Assembly: GCA_964020085.1 (NCBI GenBank)
Contig: OZ026604.1
Span: forward strand, 30,301,118 to 30,365,117
Reading direction: 5' to 3'
Source of the DNA: Micromussa lordhowensis
Taxonomy: Eukaryota; Cnidaria; Anthozoa; Scleractinia; Lobophylliidae
DNA length: 64,000 nt
This document shows, piece after piece, positions 21,201 to 33,600 of the stretch. The position numbers were made by a program, and so were the translations under genes. Numbering within the stretch: position 1 is the stretch's first letter; each line of letters opens with the position of its first letter. A model generated the notes under the pieces. It did not search any database. It worked only from the letters and a program-made list of their open reading frames with translations, and was not told the origin of the DNA.

Positions 21201-24200
21201 AGATTGTGTTCACATTGCTGTTTAGAGAGGAAAGAATAATCAATTCGACTCCGGAGCAAACGCTCCGAGTTCGAGCCCTGACTGGGGACATTGTGTTGTG
21301 TTCTTGGGCAAGACACTTCACCCTCACAGTGCCTCTCTCCACCCAGGTGTATAAATGGGTACCGGCAAATTTTATGCTGGGTGTAACCCTGCGATGGACT
21401 GGCATCCCATCCAGGGGGGAGTAGAAATACTCCTAGTCGCTTCATGCTACTGAAACCGGGAGAAGCTCCGGCCTGATGAGCCACTAGGCTCGTATGCAGA
21501 TTTTACCTTACACTATATATTGCAAAATTAAATATGGGAAGGTAAAAGCTAAAGTCTGTAAATGAACCAAGTTGCCCATCAGGCCGATGTTTTCCCAGTT
21601 TCAGTAAGTTGAAGTTACTTGGAGTATTTCTACTCCCCCCTGGATGGGATGCTAGTCCATCGGAGGGTTACCCCCAGCATTAAATTTGCCAGTACCTATT
21701 TACACACCTGGGTGGAGAGAGGGACTGTGAGAGTAAAGTGTCTTGCTCAAGAACACAACACAATGTCCTTGGTCAGGGATTGAACCCAACTGCTAGAACC
21801 AGAGACAAGCACACCGACCATTCAATATGATGTCGTCTAAATTATCAGAGATAATTTTTCTTACCCTGCAGCGTTGTGACCTCTTTGCCAGAAGATGCTT
21901 GTGTCTTGGGTGAAGATCACTGTGCATGTTATTAAACAAAAGACAGTTGATAGCATTTATTGTTAGACTTCTGCCTGGTGTGTTACCATGTCGGTAGAGC
22001 TATACTGCCAGGGTCTTAAGCCACCGGCAGATTCAACCAAGCCAGGGGGGGAGAGATCCTACAAAATACATCTTCTGGCCACCCAGGTTAGGGTTTGAAC
22101 CTGGGGCTTAGTATCAGGCCCCCCTGTAAAAATGTTACAGAGTCTGTGGCCTCATCGTCATTGAAGGCTAAGAAGGTGAGTGAAGGTAAGTGAGTGAGAG
22201 AAGTGTTAGATTGGTATGAAACACATCTAATTGCTTGCTGACAATAAGAGAATTTCAAGAACATCATTTTCAATCACGACAAAGCATTCTTCACTCTTAC
22301 CCAATAGCTCCTGGCTGGAAATCAGGCTGGCATAATCTTTGTGGCAGTTGTGGAACTAGAGAGAACACAATATGGTAATTTAAGAATAACACAATTTCTG
22401 ACTTGAGATTAGCCTGCGTAGCTTGGCGGTTAGCAATTCGAGCGCGTTAAAACGAGAGGCGAAGCCACGAAAACGAGGGGCGAAGGCGCGAGGAATGAGA
22501 TAAGAAACAACCAAGCATCATTGTATAATAGGTGCTCAGAATGCCACCATGTATTTTTGATAGCAGTGTATTAATATGACGTAACAATGATTCGGAAGGA
22601 AGACATCAGAGAGGAAAGCCTAGGGAAACTTGGGCATGAACTGCAGAGAGGGAAAGGGGGAGTTTTGATTCAAAGTCTGGCTGGATGCTGCTGCATGTGC
22701 TAAGAACCAAGAAGCTTGGCGAGTGAGAATACAAGGCTCTATTTCCCTTGTAGGGAAAAAACATGATGATAATGTCATGGACAATGATTCACAACTATAT
22801 CCAATACTATTACTTGTATTATATTCCATTGTGAGAGTGGAAAAGCATTTTTCGAACAGATCAAATAAATTCTGACGTCAAGTGTATAGAGATTATCAAA
22901 CCTCAAACACAAAGATCATGCCACCATGAAAAAAAACTGATTGATCAGTAATGATTAATCTACCTTTTTCAAGAATCAAAGGCTTGTTGTAAAATTCTTC
23001 AGGCAATGTTTCCACTTCCTCGACTGCCTCACTGGGATTCTTTAAACTATAAACTTCATCAACCATCTCTTTACTGCAAGAAAAGTAACAGAACTTTTTA
23101 CATGTTGTTCCTGATTTGCAGCTGGATACCAAACAGTTTGTAAAGCAATTTGTTGTTTTTGATACACAACACCTGTACAAGTAGAGGAAACATTTTTTAA
23201 TGAGACGACAATAATTTTATTAATAAGACAATATGCACAGTGTTGTGGGAGGCATGGTGGCCTCATTGTTAGTGCGCTTGACTCCGGAGCGAGAGGTCCC
23301 GGTTCGAACCCTGGCTGGGGGGAGTAGAAATACTCCTAGTGGCTTCATGCTACTGAAACTGTGATAAGCTCTGGCCTTATGAGTCCCTTGGCTGGTATGC
23401 AGACTTCACCTTTACCATGCAGTGTTACAACAAATGGACACAGATGATTTGCCAAATATTATATGAATTTTAATGTTTAAGGGAAAAGTTTGACGTATTG
23501 ATTCAATTTCACCTTCTTTTTAAGGCAAAAAACAAACAAACATACAAAAACCAAAGAAACCAAAACAACGACTCAATGAAATGTTCAAAACTTTATGCTT
23601 GAGTTTGAAACATGGAATTGATCTGTCATTTTATATCATATACAGGGTTCGCACAGAAAATTGAAATATTTTTTCAAGGACTTTTCAAGGACCAAAATTA
23701 TTTTTCAAGGACCCTTCATGGAATGTCATGTTACTCGTTTAACAAAATAAAGCATTCTGTACCTTTCAAATTAACAGTTTTTTAATACATAGTACTTGCT
23801 GTTCCATTCGACTTTACATTCACCTGATGTTTACTTCCCGCCATGTGCAAACGCAATGCACTCTCACCCATCGATGTTAAAGCCATAGTTTTGTTGCATG
23901 CAGTGCAGATTGCTTTCTTCGAATCGCCTTTAACTTGCTTAACCCATTTATACTCTTCCATAGTTAACCACTTATGGTTAAAACTGCACTTTCCAGGCAT
24001 TTTGCAGCAAAACCAACGACAACGCAATGTTTCAACTCCGTAATCTCAAGTCAGCTCAATGTGGCATGCGTAAAAGCATTACAAGTCATATACATAACCG
24101 CTGATCAATCTGGTCTTGGCTCACATTTTGGGTCGTGTTCGGTTTTGCCTTAAATTTTACATAATTCTTTGCATTTTTTTTTTACAAAATTAAAATGGAA

Positions 24201-27200
24201 GAACACCCTAATCTTTATGATACAACTTTCCTGGTACTCTTCAGAGTCTATGTTGGCGAAAATTCGAGGACTTTTCAAGACCTTATCGTGGAATTCAAGG
24301 ACTTTTCAAGATTTTTGGCATTCAAGGACTTTTCAAGGATTTACTCTAAAATTCAAGGACTTTTCAAGACTGTGCGAACCCTGATATAAGACTGCTGACT
24401 CTAGCATAATTTGTTAAACATGTTAAAAATACTGATTTCTATACAATCACATAGTACCACTAAAATGCAATATTAGAAGTGCACTATTAAAGAAAAAAAT
24501 GCATACCCTTTAGTGTAATTAGCTGTTAGATAGGAAAGACTACTCTTGCGTCGTGTTAGCGATGACAAACCAAACTTGTCCTGAAAAATATCATTTCGTA
24601 ACAATGTTAACAAGGAGGATACAACACTTACAAGGAGAGTGTGCCAGGCTGATTATCAAATGCTTAGACAAAAATACAACTGGTCATATAAACGCAAATA
24701 ATCTGTAACAAGAAACCAAGGAATGAGATTACTGTTGTACTGTCTAGTGCATTGTATACAGTGTGGACCTACATTTTAGGATATATTCAATCAGTGATTT
24801 AGAGTTTACATTGAAAATGAGAAGTACACTTCTCTATAGCATATTTCTCATTCTTAAAAAAAACTAAATGGACATTTCATTCATTTAATTAAAATCTGAC
24901 CTTAGTAGTTAATTATACTGACATTAAGCTCATTCAAGTTATTAAATATCTTACCTTTCTTGGAGTGAACTGTGTCCAGTTTTGTAAAAAAGTTACAGCA
25001 TTCAGGATTAGACAATAAAAGGGTTAATCAACTTCATAACTTTATTATTACCATTAAAAATATTAATAATTAATTTACTAATAGCTAATTGTCAACCTTG
25101 AAAATTAGCACAAGTGACTTCTTTATAGAGAAATATAGTTAACATTTAGCTAAAATAATAATCTTCTTTCTATATGTTTACAACTTATACAATCACCAAG
25201 TAATCATCAATTATGTTCTTGTCTAGTTTATTAGACATAATCTCGTCATAAGGATATTTAAATACATGTGTTAACTGAAGTCATTTTAACTAAATAGATT
25301 ACACGCAACTTTATTTTCCATGTTCCATTATAGTATTTAATGCTTGTTTAGTGTTTATTGACAGATTTAATAAATAGACAAATATGTTCTGTCATTGATA
25401 AAATTAGTTAACAGAGTCATGTCTTCGCCATCATTTAATATTTAACTTTATAGCTTTATTAGCTTTACAGAAATACATAGTATATGTATACTATTTCAAT
25501 ATTCTTGTCCTATGCAACTTAGATACTCACCGATAAATGCATATAGTTTCGTCGTTTGGTCAATTTCTTTTTCTCCCTTTCAGCTTTCTCCTTTTGTGCA
25601 AGTTGCCTGTAGTATTCAACAAGGGAATTGACCTGCAGTGCAGAAAAAAAAAACAGAGTATAAACCTGCCTCAAGCACCCCTCAAAAAAACCCAGGTCGC
25701 AGAAATCAAATATAGAGATTTTGTAGAATTATAACAGAGATTCCAATCTAAAAAAGTCAAATTCTGGGAGATGACAACTACACAAAATGCATGAAATATC
25801 CAAAACATTAAGCAGCCAAAATAGTGTACTTCAAGGGCTTTTTTTTAACCTTCATACAATCGAAGCTCTCCTTGCGACCACTCTCGTAAGCGACCAGCTC
25901 TAGTTACAACCACCGTTCTGAAATCCCATCTGAACTGTGACTGGAGTTTTCCTTTGTTTTAACTCATTGACTCCTGTATTGGCCGTAACCGGCCGTGCGA
26001 AAACCCACCCTTAATTTCCTGTGACAGCCGTAACCAGCCATAAAAAGGCACGTCAAGACAATTACCTTTCCTACCCTCCCTGAAGACTTTTTGGTTCTCC
26101 TATTGTTCTATTGTTGTTAAGGACAAATAAACCAATGAGAATGGACTATCTGAGCATATTTTTAGGGGTCCTAGTGAGATGGTATTTTGTCTTAAAATTA
26201 TGCGCTCGAAAAGTGAAGGTAATCATGGCGCGTTGCGGGTCAAATCTACAAATTTCAAAGGTCTTATTTTCATTCCTGGCCATTATTAGTTCAAAATAAG
26301 AGCAAGTCTATCAACTGGGACAAAAATATGTGGCCACTATAGAGAGGTGACCGTTATGGGGAACTGGCTGTTAGTGTTTGGATAGTGTTCACAAAGGCTT
26401 GATCCTGTAAAAATTGAGGCAACAATCTCTACCTTTGTTAAAAACTAAGATAGACGTATAAAATAGACAAACGTGAAGTAAATAAAATAATAATCGCTCA
26501 GTACCCTTCTTGCAGCAGGAGACTCTTGTTCTTGCCAAGCACCACTCGCTAAAAAAGCAAACAGTTACATTTAGGTAAGAATCAAGGGACAGAAAAGCAG
26601 TCTTTTTACCTTCAGTCATAACTTAGCAAGAGGCAGATACTTGTACCAACTTTAAGGATTACACTTAACAAAACATTGCAACAAAATTGGAAAATTATCT
26701 TGGTTGAAGTTAGCGACAAAGTTTCAACTTTCCCTAACATACTGAAGTTTGACTTCATAATGACATTAAGCAAAAGTTGAAACGCGATCACTACCGGTAG
26801 TTTTAACCAAGATGATTTCAATTTTAATTTAATTTTATTGCATGGGTTTATAGTGAAATCATTAAGCATATCTCTCTCTCTTCTCACTTTTAAGGATGGT
26901 TGAAATTCAAATTTGGATGTAAGACTAAGCGTTTACTTTAATAAAGTTGTGTAGCCACATAGGAGAGATATTGCATATTTAACGGTATTCCATCCAACCT
27001 TCCCATCATGTGCTGTGCGTATGTCACATTGATTGTGTTGGTCGCTGTATTTTCTATGGCATGGTATAAAATAGTTATGCAATGCTCTCTTATGATATAC
27101 CATGGAATATCACACTTGTCACTTGTATTTTCTCAGTACAGCCACTTGCCTAAAGGCTCGTGTGCATGCTGAGAAAATACAAGTGACTTGTGGGATATTC

Positions 27201-28547
27201 CATAATATACCACTTGAAAGCACTGCATAACTAGTATATAGTTAACTGAAAACAAGAAAGGAAAAAATATATAAACTCACCAACACTCTTGTCTTCAATA
27301 CCAATATCCCTGGAAGACCAGCGACAGAAGCCGCAAGCTAGATAATATACTTTCTTAGCTTGCGTTGCTTTGCTGTCATCTCCACCCTTGTCTGACTGAA
27401 TGGCTACTGCTGTTGCTCGTGTTGAGAGTGTGTTACTGCAGCTTGGACAATCAAAACAGTTGGCACATCTGTTTAACATATGCAAAAATATGCAACAATA
27501 TCATTCTTCTTGATTTACAAGAGCAGCATTCTTAATGTCCATCTTTTAATGCAGGCATATTCGGGAGAATTAGCACAGGAAGCAAGAATGTTGTAATGTA
27601 AGGGTTAGGGTTATATGTATAAACTAAACAGTGATATAGAAAGTGCTGACATGATCGGCTTGTCTATTTCTTCCTAAACAAATAAATAAATGAAAACAAA
27701 GTACTAAAAATACATCAATCAACAACTATAGCTAAAATACTATTGTCATTTTAACATTTAAAAAAGACTTCAGTCTCGCCTAAAAAAATTCAAAAGAAGC
27801 TATTCTTAAGAATTAGAAGAATAAGTAGATGGTATTTTTCGTTGTCAGCCAGCTTTTTTCAACAACCTTGACATAGAATATTTCGGAAGTGGCCAATTAT
27901 TGTGTAAAAGAAACTAATATGGAAAACTTGGAAAGCTGAATTTTTTCACCAAGCAAGTTTTCTCCATTAGCCATTGCACTAGATTTCCCTTTATAAAAAT
28001 TAGTTCAAGTTCAGAATGAACTGAACACTCATCCACCGACAAAACCAAAAGCTTGTTTTCAAGAGGTGAACATTTCATTTCTCATATAGTTACATATTCT
28101 ATTCACCGTGTCAAAAAACGAGAACACATACACATGAGAAGTTGTCACATTTGTGATAAAAAAACAAATGATAAAATGACTTTCTGCTTGAGGAATATTA
28201 AAATTAATGGACTTGTATTTTTAACGTAGGATTTACCTGTTTTTCTTAACCTTGGCTTCTGCCGAAGGCATATTTTCCAGGCAGTTAGGGCAATAGTAGG
28301 AATCGACCTTACAAAATTTAGATTAAACACAAAATCAATTCAACATCAACATTTAGCTTAGTATCGTCAAACATTTACATCGAATAATTTTTCCTTTATC
28401 TCAAAATGATACCTCGTGAGAGACGCACAGAGGACATCTCAGCTTAATGCAGTGTCGACAGAAGTACAGACGAGCCGCTGGAGATAACGCAGAACAAGAA
28501 CAAGTCAACAAAACACGAATACCATCGCCTTCGAATGTTGACGCCAT
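18277..28547 (-). CDS. DCTN4: DCTN4, dynactin subunit 4 (p62)
   Basis: Fifteen exons join without a break to 553 residues (human 460): 28413-28547, 28237-28307, 27281-27468, 26505-26548, 25531-25632, 24507-24580, 22964-23073, 22301-22355, 21865-21919, 21144-21217, 20438-20492, 19892-20266, 19288-19394, 18862-18940, 18277-18414. All are GT-AG with matching phases. p62 sits at the pointed end of the dynactin Arp1 filament and supports dynein cargo transport. Cys pairs of the RING-like zinc module are C30/C33, C38/C41, C51/C54, C70/C73, C76/C79 and C114/C117 (ACGFCRW). Later landmarks: [22 protein letters not shown], then [31 protein letters not shown], and a final exon starting [10 protein letters not shown]. 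Exon 12 (residues 322-446) carries an added run of roughly 80 residues almost wholly K, E and D, absent from the vertebrate protein. The C-terminus is complete and a minus-strand AATAAA follows at 18240-18235. Confidence 0.96.
19600..19775 (-). repeat. tRNA-derived SINE (minus)
   Basis: On the minus strand the head reads gcagggatggcgcagtggtg (A box) and gcccgggttcgattccgtcc (B box). A body follows, containing gatgagttagccttgctctg, and ends in an aaaaccaacatctac-like tail. It lies in the DCTN4 intron between the exons 19288-19394 and 19892-20266, in the gene's orientation. Confidence 0.8.
20531..20669. mobile_element. Foldback MITE in a DCTN4 intron
   Basis: taataggactgagtggagtc then caattcggtctgtaatcatac is matched inverted by gtatgattacagaccgaatt then ggactccacgaagtctta. 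The centre holds cggacgaccgcgcagcgggag. A diverged relative with the same layout is at 42375-42525. Confidence 0.8.
21243..21508 (+). repeat. tRNA-derived SINE, family with GACTCCGGAGC head, plus
   Basis: It runs from ttcgactccggagcaaacgc through the B box gagttcgagccctgac, the conserved gacattgtgttgtgttcttg, ctcacagtgcctctctccac, ggactggcatcccatccagg and tactcctagtcgcttcatgc, to cgtatgcagattttacc. The start of the head is missing. Its near end is about 25 bp from the acceptor of DCTN4 exon 10 (21217), in opposite orientation to the gene. Confidence 0.85.
21560..21830 (-). repeat. tRNA-derived SINE, same family, minus
   Basis: The reverse complement carries the same landmarks: ggactagcatcccatccagg, the ggtgtgtaaataggtactgg-like stretch, ctctctccacccag, gtgttgtgttcttgagcaag and the degenerate head gggttcaatccctgaccaag. 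It is arranged tail to tail with the copy at 21243-21508. Confidence 0.8.
23250..23412 (+). repeat. tRNA-derived SINE, internally deleted copy, plus
   Basis: The complete head, ggcatggtggcctcattgtt then agtgcgcttgactccggagc and the B box ggttcgaaccctggctgg, is joined directly to ggagtagaaatactcctagt and the tail. The middle third, from gacattgtg to catccaggg, is deleted. Confidence 0.85.
23643..24383 (-). mobile_element. Mini hAT-like transposon carrying a BED zinc finger
   Basis: The ends CAGGGTTCGCACAG and CTGTGCGAACCCTG are exact inverted repeats, flanked by the 5-bp direct repeat ATATA on both sides (23638-23642, 24384-24388). Both subterminal regions repeat the phrase caaggacttttcaagga several times, and inverted copies face each other. 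The only ORF (minus, 24000 or 24027 to 23782) encodes [10 protein letters not shown], then [16 protein letters not shown], then [10 protein letters not shown]: the C-x2-C ... H-x5-H spacing of a BED finger as found at the N-terminus of hAT transposases. No RNase H-like catalytic region follows. It lies in the DCTN4 intron between the exons 22964-23073 and 24507-24580. Confidence 0.85.
25857..26370. mobile_element. Degenerate pogo-like MITE with GTAAGCGACC phrase
   Basis: The left end CAATCGAAGCTCTC is preceded by TA, and tgcgaccactctcgtaagcg follows; the likely right end is gagaggtgaccgttatgggg then aactggctg. Word content matches the element at 35982-36490. The right boundary is uncertain. 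Confidence 0.45.
27066..27238. mobile_element. Foldback MITE in a DCTN4 intron
   Basis: Left arm: ataaaatagttatgcaatgc ... gatataccatggaatatcac ... cacttgtattttctca. The right arm is the inverse: tgagaaaatacaagtgactt ... gatattccataatatacca ... gcataactagtata. Its right end is about 40 bp from the donor of DCTN4 exon 3. Confidence 0.8.
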
Positions 28548-30060
28548 GTTGGATTTCTCCAACCCCACGACTCTACTGAATTATGGGTGTTGATATTGCT
28601 GAGGAGTTGGGGAGTGGGGTGGGGGCTTCTACACCATAGCCATTTATACAAACTTCCGGTGACGAAACTTCCTCTGTCCAGAGTTTGGAACACCTCCAGT
28701 GATGTGTTAAACAAAGTACAGTATAAAATAATTTCAGTAGTTTCTCAACCTCATTCTGGCCTGAATTGTTCGAAAGGTGGTAAAACTACTAGGCTATCCA
28801 ACAGGCCTGGGTTGTTCGAAAGGTGGATAACACTATCCACCGGATAAATCACTATCCAGCGGATAGCATGGTTTGTTTTCTTGACACTTATCCATTGGAT
28901 AGCGATTTATCCGGTGGATAGTTTTATCCACCCTTCGAACAACCGGGGCCTGAGAAACCCTGCCCTGGGAAAGAGGTTGGATGGGAGACCCTGGGAAAGA
29001 GGTCAACTGAAGTGCTGTTGTGCCGACACTTGACCAAAAGAAGGGAAGCTCTGAGGACGATCTGGGGAAGAGAATGGTGTCTTTTCTGTTGTCACAAGCA
29101 CGAGCACAATGTAGTCACCATGTGGAAGAAACCTCAATCGGATACTTCTGTTTCTTTGTTTGCTAATTTTGAACATTACGAAGTACAAGGCCTACATGAT
29201 TGAAAATACAGATTACGAATGAACTTATTATTCCTGGTTTATTGCCAGGTAAAAGCATGTTACCCAACATCAACGGGAAGTAAAATTCATGCAGCAAAGA
29301 TCAGCAATGCATGCAGAGAGATTTATTGAAAATAATAACTTTTTATTACAACTAACAGGTACTATACAATGTATGATAATTTTGAGTGATCATGAAGATC
29401 ACAAGTTCCATCAGCTAAAACAAAAACAAACACTGAGATAAAAAAGGCCACACTTTAAAAAACGGCTAATTACATTGATTAATAGTTTTATAAAGAAATA
29501 TTGTTATTTCAAATAGAAATATCAGAAAAGCAACATCTGTAATAAAAAAGACTATAGTTTTTACAATATGTACAAAAATATGCTTCTTCGCTTAAGAACT
29601 AAATTCCGCGATTCAGTTTTTCTGAAATTGTAGGGATTGTCATTGAGCGCTTGTTACAATCTTAAGACTAGTCTGAATATATCTTTTAAGGAGATGCTTG
29701 CAAGAAATCGGTTTGTTTATCCTATTGACTTTAAAATAATTACTGTTGTGAAATAAAATACTGCATATAAAAATAAAATTTTGTTTTCTAAGAAAAATAT
29801 TATGATTTTTTATGTGTGACAGAGTCACATAATTACAAGAATTTTCAGGTACAGTGGATTCCCAGTTTTTTTCAACCCTGGCAATTTTTTGAACCTCCCA
29901 ATAACTGAAACCAAAAGTTATTTCCTTTCATCAGACAAACACTATAATTTACCCCCAATTTCTCTAACTACCCCATTTTTCGCTACCCTTGGACGTTCAA
30001 AAAATTAGGATTCCAATGTATTTTAAATATTAGCAAGTACAAGTGTTAGTGTTGAGCGCA
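28548..30060. other. Stretch between DCTN4 start and RHOBTB 3' end
   Basis: It holds the foldback at 28808-28948 and an adjoining repeat-like stretch (28760-29060). The rest (29060-30060) is AT-rich with no recognisable exon. Part of it should be the RHOBTB 3' UTR, but no AATAAA close to the stop was found. Confidence 0.5.
28808..28948. mobile_element. Foldback MITE, GTTGTTCGAAAGGTGGATAA family
   Basis: ggttgttcgaaaggtggata, then acactatccaccggataaat is inverted as atttatccggtggatagttt, then tatccacccttcgaacaac. A truncated extra copy of the end (attgttcgaaaggtgg) lies at 28766. It is about 260 bp upstream of the DCTN4 start codon. Confidence 0.8.
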
Positions 30061-30105
30061 ATATTCAATGCTGTCTTAATAATGTCTTATTGTATGTTAA
30101 TATTC

Positions 30106-30605
30106 CTACAAGATGGCACACTTGTGTGGCAAACAAGATTTTGCTTTCCTGTGCAGTTGTCTTCGGTTCAGTGAAATCCACTTGTCTTTAGATTCAAGAA
30201 TTCTCAAATAACCCTGAAGTGGCCGTGTGTGTTTTTCAAAGAACTGACTGTTTTCACTAACAACCAAATCCAGTTCTTTACCAAGTCCTTCAAATCTTGT
30301 GAAGTTTAAAGCAATGACGTAAAGGCACCACTCTGTTAACTGTTTTGCATTAAACATCTGCAAAAAAAAAAGGAAATATTGTGTAAAATAAATGAAGAAG
30401 CGTTCTCAAGTTGAATTACTCAGAAAATAAATTTTCTGAGTTCTCCAACAGGGGTCAAACTCATGACCTTCCAGAACACCGGTTGGACGCTCTAACCACT
30501 GAACTATGGAGGACTCATTGCGAGCAAGGTCAAAAACTAGGTTCTTATAAAGAAATAGAAAACATGTGCTGTGTTTCTATCGAGTCATAGAAACACAAGT
30601 GAAAG

Positions 30606-30636
<31 letters not shown>

Positions 30637-33600
30637 GAGCCACAGGCGAGTGTTTCCACAGCTTTTTCGAGTTCTCCCAAACTTTCACGAGGGTTTCTAT
30701 AACTCGATAGGAACACGGAGAACATGTTTTCTATTTCTTTTAGAAAATACCACGACAAAGAAAAAAAAACAACTTGTTTACTTCGATCATCAAGATGTAA
30801 TTTCTCTTTGTTCATGTCAACAGCTTGTGCTAGTTCTGTGTTTCTATCGAGTTTTAGTATAAATCTACTAGCGTTCTATCACAAAGGCCGTTCTCTGATT
30901 GGCTACGCTACTCACTATCTATTCTGTGATAGATAGTGAGTAGCGTAACAGTGTGCACTTGTTAACAAAATGACGGCCGTTTCTTGGTGTTTTCAAAGTG
31001 TTGAGAAGAGGATTTAGATTAAGTTTTGAACGGCTAGTAGATTTATACTAAAACAATTAGATTATTTGCTCTCGATTTCTATCGCGCGATAGTTGACTCG
31101 GGCTGTGCCCTCGTCAACCATCACGCGATAGAAATCTCGAGCTCACAATCTAATTGTTAAATAGAAACACGGTTTTAAACCAATCAGCGTGCGTATTTGC
31201 TTTGGGTTATTTTCTAATGTGTGATACATGTCCTGCTAACTGCAAGGCTCAATATGTCGAAATAATAAATTTGGATAAATGATAAGTGAAATGGTGACTG
31301 GGATAAAGTGAAATAAATGAAGAACGCTTCTTCATTTATTTCACTTTATCCAAGTCACCATTTCACTTATCAAATACTGTGTAAATCCGAGTACAGTAAT
31401 ACAATTTTTCAAAATATCAGAACGAGAGGAGGGTGAGCAATCTAATATTACTATTTTATTTTATTTTTTCTGACCAAAAGGCTATGTTTGAGCTAGACAA
31501 CAACAATATTAGGACTAACATATTCCCACTCCGCTGGTTTTACAACGTCCCAGTCAAAGCTGCTTCCCACAAACCTCTGAGGAGGCTTCTTATAAGGGCT
31601 TTCAGCTTTGTCGACACATGTATGTTCCCGTATAATTTTTACAGGAAAAAGGTTAATTTCTGACAGGTGCCGGCACGCACTTGATGAGTCCATGATGATG
31701 TAGACAGAGATTTAAATGCTAACATAAAGAGTGGGAAAAACCTTGTTCCCAGGGTGAAGAATCAGAAAAGCATGACACTGGTAAAACAGAGGCCCATTCA
31801 TGTTATTTTATCAAGGGGAGAAGGGTGGGGGAAGGTGAAAGAAAGCTCTACACCAAATAATCAAATCACAAACAACTGTCATCTTTGAACTAAGTTAACC
31901 ACTTACTTTGGCAAAAGCCAGCACATCCAACCATTCTTTGGCAATATTTTCACTGATTTGGGTTTGCATTATCTGCTGTAATCCTTTATGCATTTCAACT
32001 TCACAAATCTGTACCAGGTGCGGCAGACAAAAGCGATCTGCAAGAACAAGTACATTCTCAACAGGGATCTTGTCCAAGGTGGAACAGTAGTCAGTGTACA
32101 GGTACTCCAGTAGAGCTAAAAAACATTGGAAATCAACTCCATGTAAAGGAATCTGAAATAGATAAAGTCAAACACTTAGTATGATAGGAAGCCAAATTAT
32201 AAACATGATTTGTTACAGTCAAAACAGCTGAGGTGTTCCACCAAAATAATGGCCAATGCTTAAATTATTAAATAAACACTGCTTTGAATTAAAGATTCAA
32301 GGGCCTTGTGAACAAGATTGATATGATTCTCATAAACTGACAGAAAAACAGTTCTGCTGCTAGCTTAGTGTCGCTTGGATATCTGCCAATACAAATTGCC
32401 TTATTTACATTCTATGTGGCATCATAACAAATGACTTTTGTATACTCTAATATATTCTTAGCCATTAAGTCACTCTCGCAATTTGTAAATAAACTCCATT
32501 CAGAGTGGAGTGTACCTGAGAGCTTTTTCCTTCTCTGAAGTTTCCACCTAGAAGAGCAGCCAGAACAGGTGATCTTGCATTCAGTACTGCCTTGTGAGCA
32601 AATGCTAGTTTGCCTTCCACAACAAATGCCACATCAGAAAATGGAGTTGCTTTCTTGTCCAAAAACATATCACATACGGATATCGGTGGTGGCATGGGTT
32701 GACCAATAACCTTTTTCTTTGTCTCAGCTGTCTTCTCGTCGCCCTTGAGTTTAAGCAAATAATTACAAATATCCACTAATGGGGAAACTTTCAGTTTCTC
32801 TGCTGCAGTCAAAAGTTCTTTAATCCTGTCACAATCACTCTCCTCCGAAATTCGTACCTCACCAGAATATAAGAACTCTAAAATTTCGATGAAGATTTCA
32901 CGGGAAATCCAGTTCTTCAAAAGTATGCATATCATACTGTGAGGGAAGGCTTTTGAGTAGTCATCTTGTTCTTGCTGAGATAAATCAGCAGACATGTTTT
33001 TCACCTCAAAAATATCCTTAAATTTTCTTAAGGTGTGTGTATCGTTGTCACAAATGACATCTTTAAAAGCTGACTGCCGTAGCCACAGCACAATCCGGTG
33101 AGCAGAAATGCTCTCACTCCCGTCTTCAAATGTAAAGAGAACATCAGTGTTTGTGACATCCTTTAGGATTACCTTGAAATCTTTGGCATGTGTTGATTGA
33201 TCAGCTTTAAATTTTGGAGGGGAACCTGAGAAAAACAACGTTAATTAATTAAAAAATAATAATAAACAGTGCTTTAAAATAGGAACAAAGACTTGATAGC
33301 ATATAGTAGCTAGTTGCATTTTTTTAGCATATATTAGAATAGAAGAGCAAATTTGCCAATAAACCATTATTATTATTATTTCAATATCATCTTTACAACC
33401 CTAACAATAAGGTATTCAAACCAGATTTAATTGAGGGTAACTGACTCTCAAGAAAGACCATCAATAAAATGGCAAGCACCATTTTAACTCTACAAGCACC
33501 TTTACACACCCAAAGTTTGCTTAAGAACTCATGATAAAAGCAGTTGGAAAGTGGTTGTAAAACTGCTATACTACTATATGATATATTGCAATATATCACA

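Noticed and set aside
23250..23330. A functional tRNA gene at the SINE head
   Set aside because: A and B boxes are present but the acceptor stem does not pair and a SINE body follows; the same holds for 17760, 19700, 30480, 39643 and 51576.
31493..31693. 66-codon minus ORF as a RHOBTB exon
   Set aside because: Exon 31907-32152 joins in phase directly to 30106-30357, which carries the conserved RHOBTB tail and CAIL end; this ORF breaks the frame and shows no family match.
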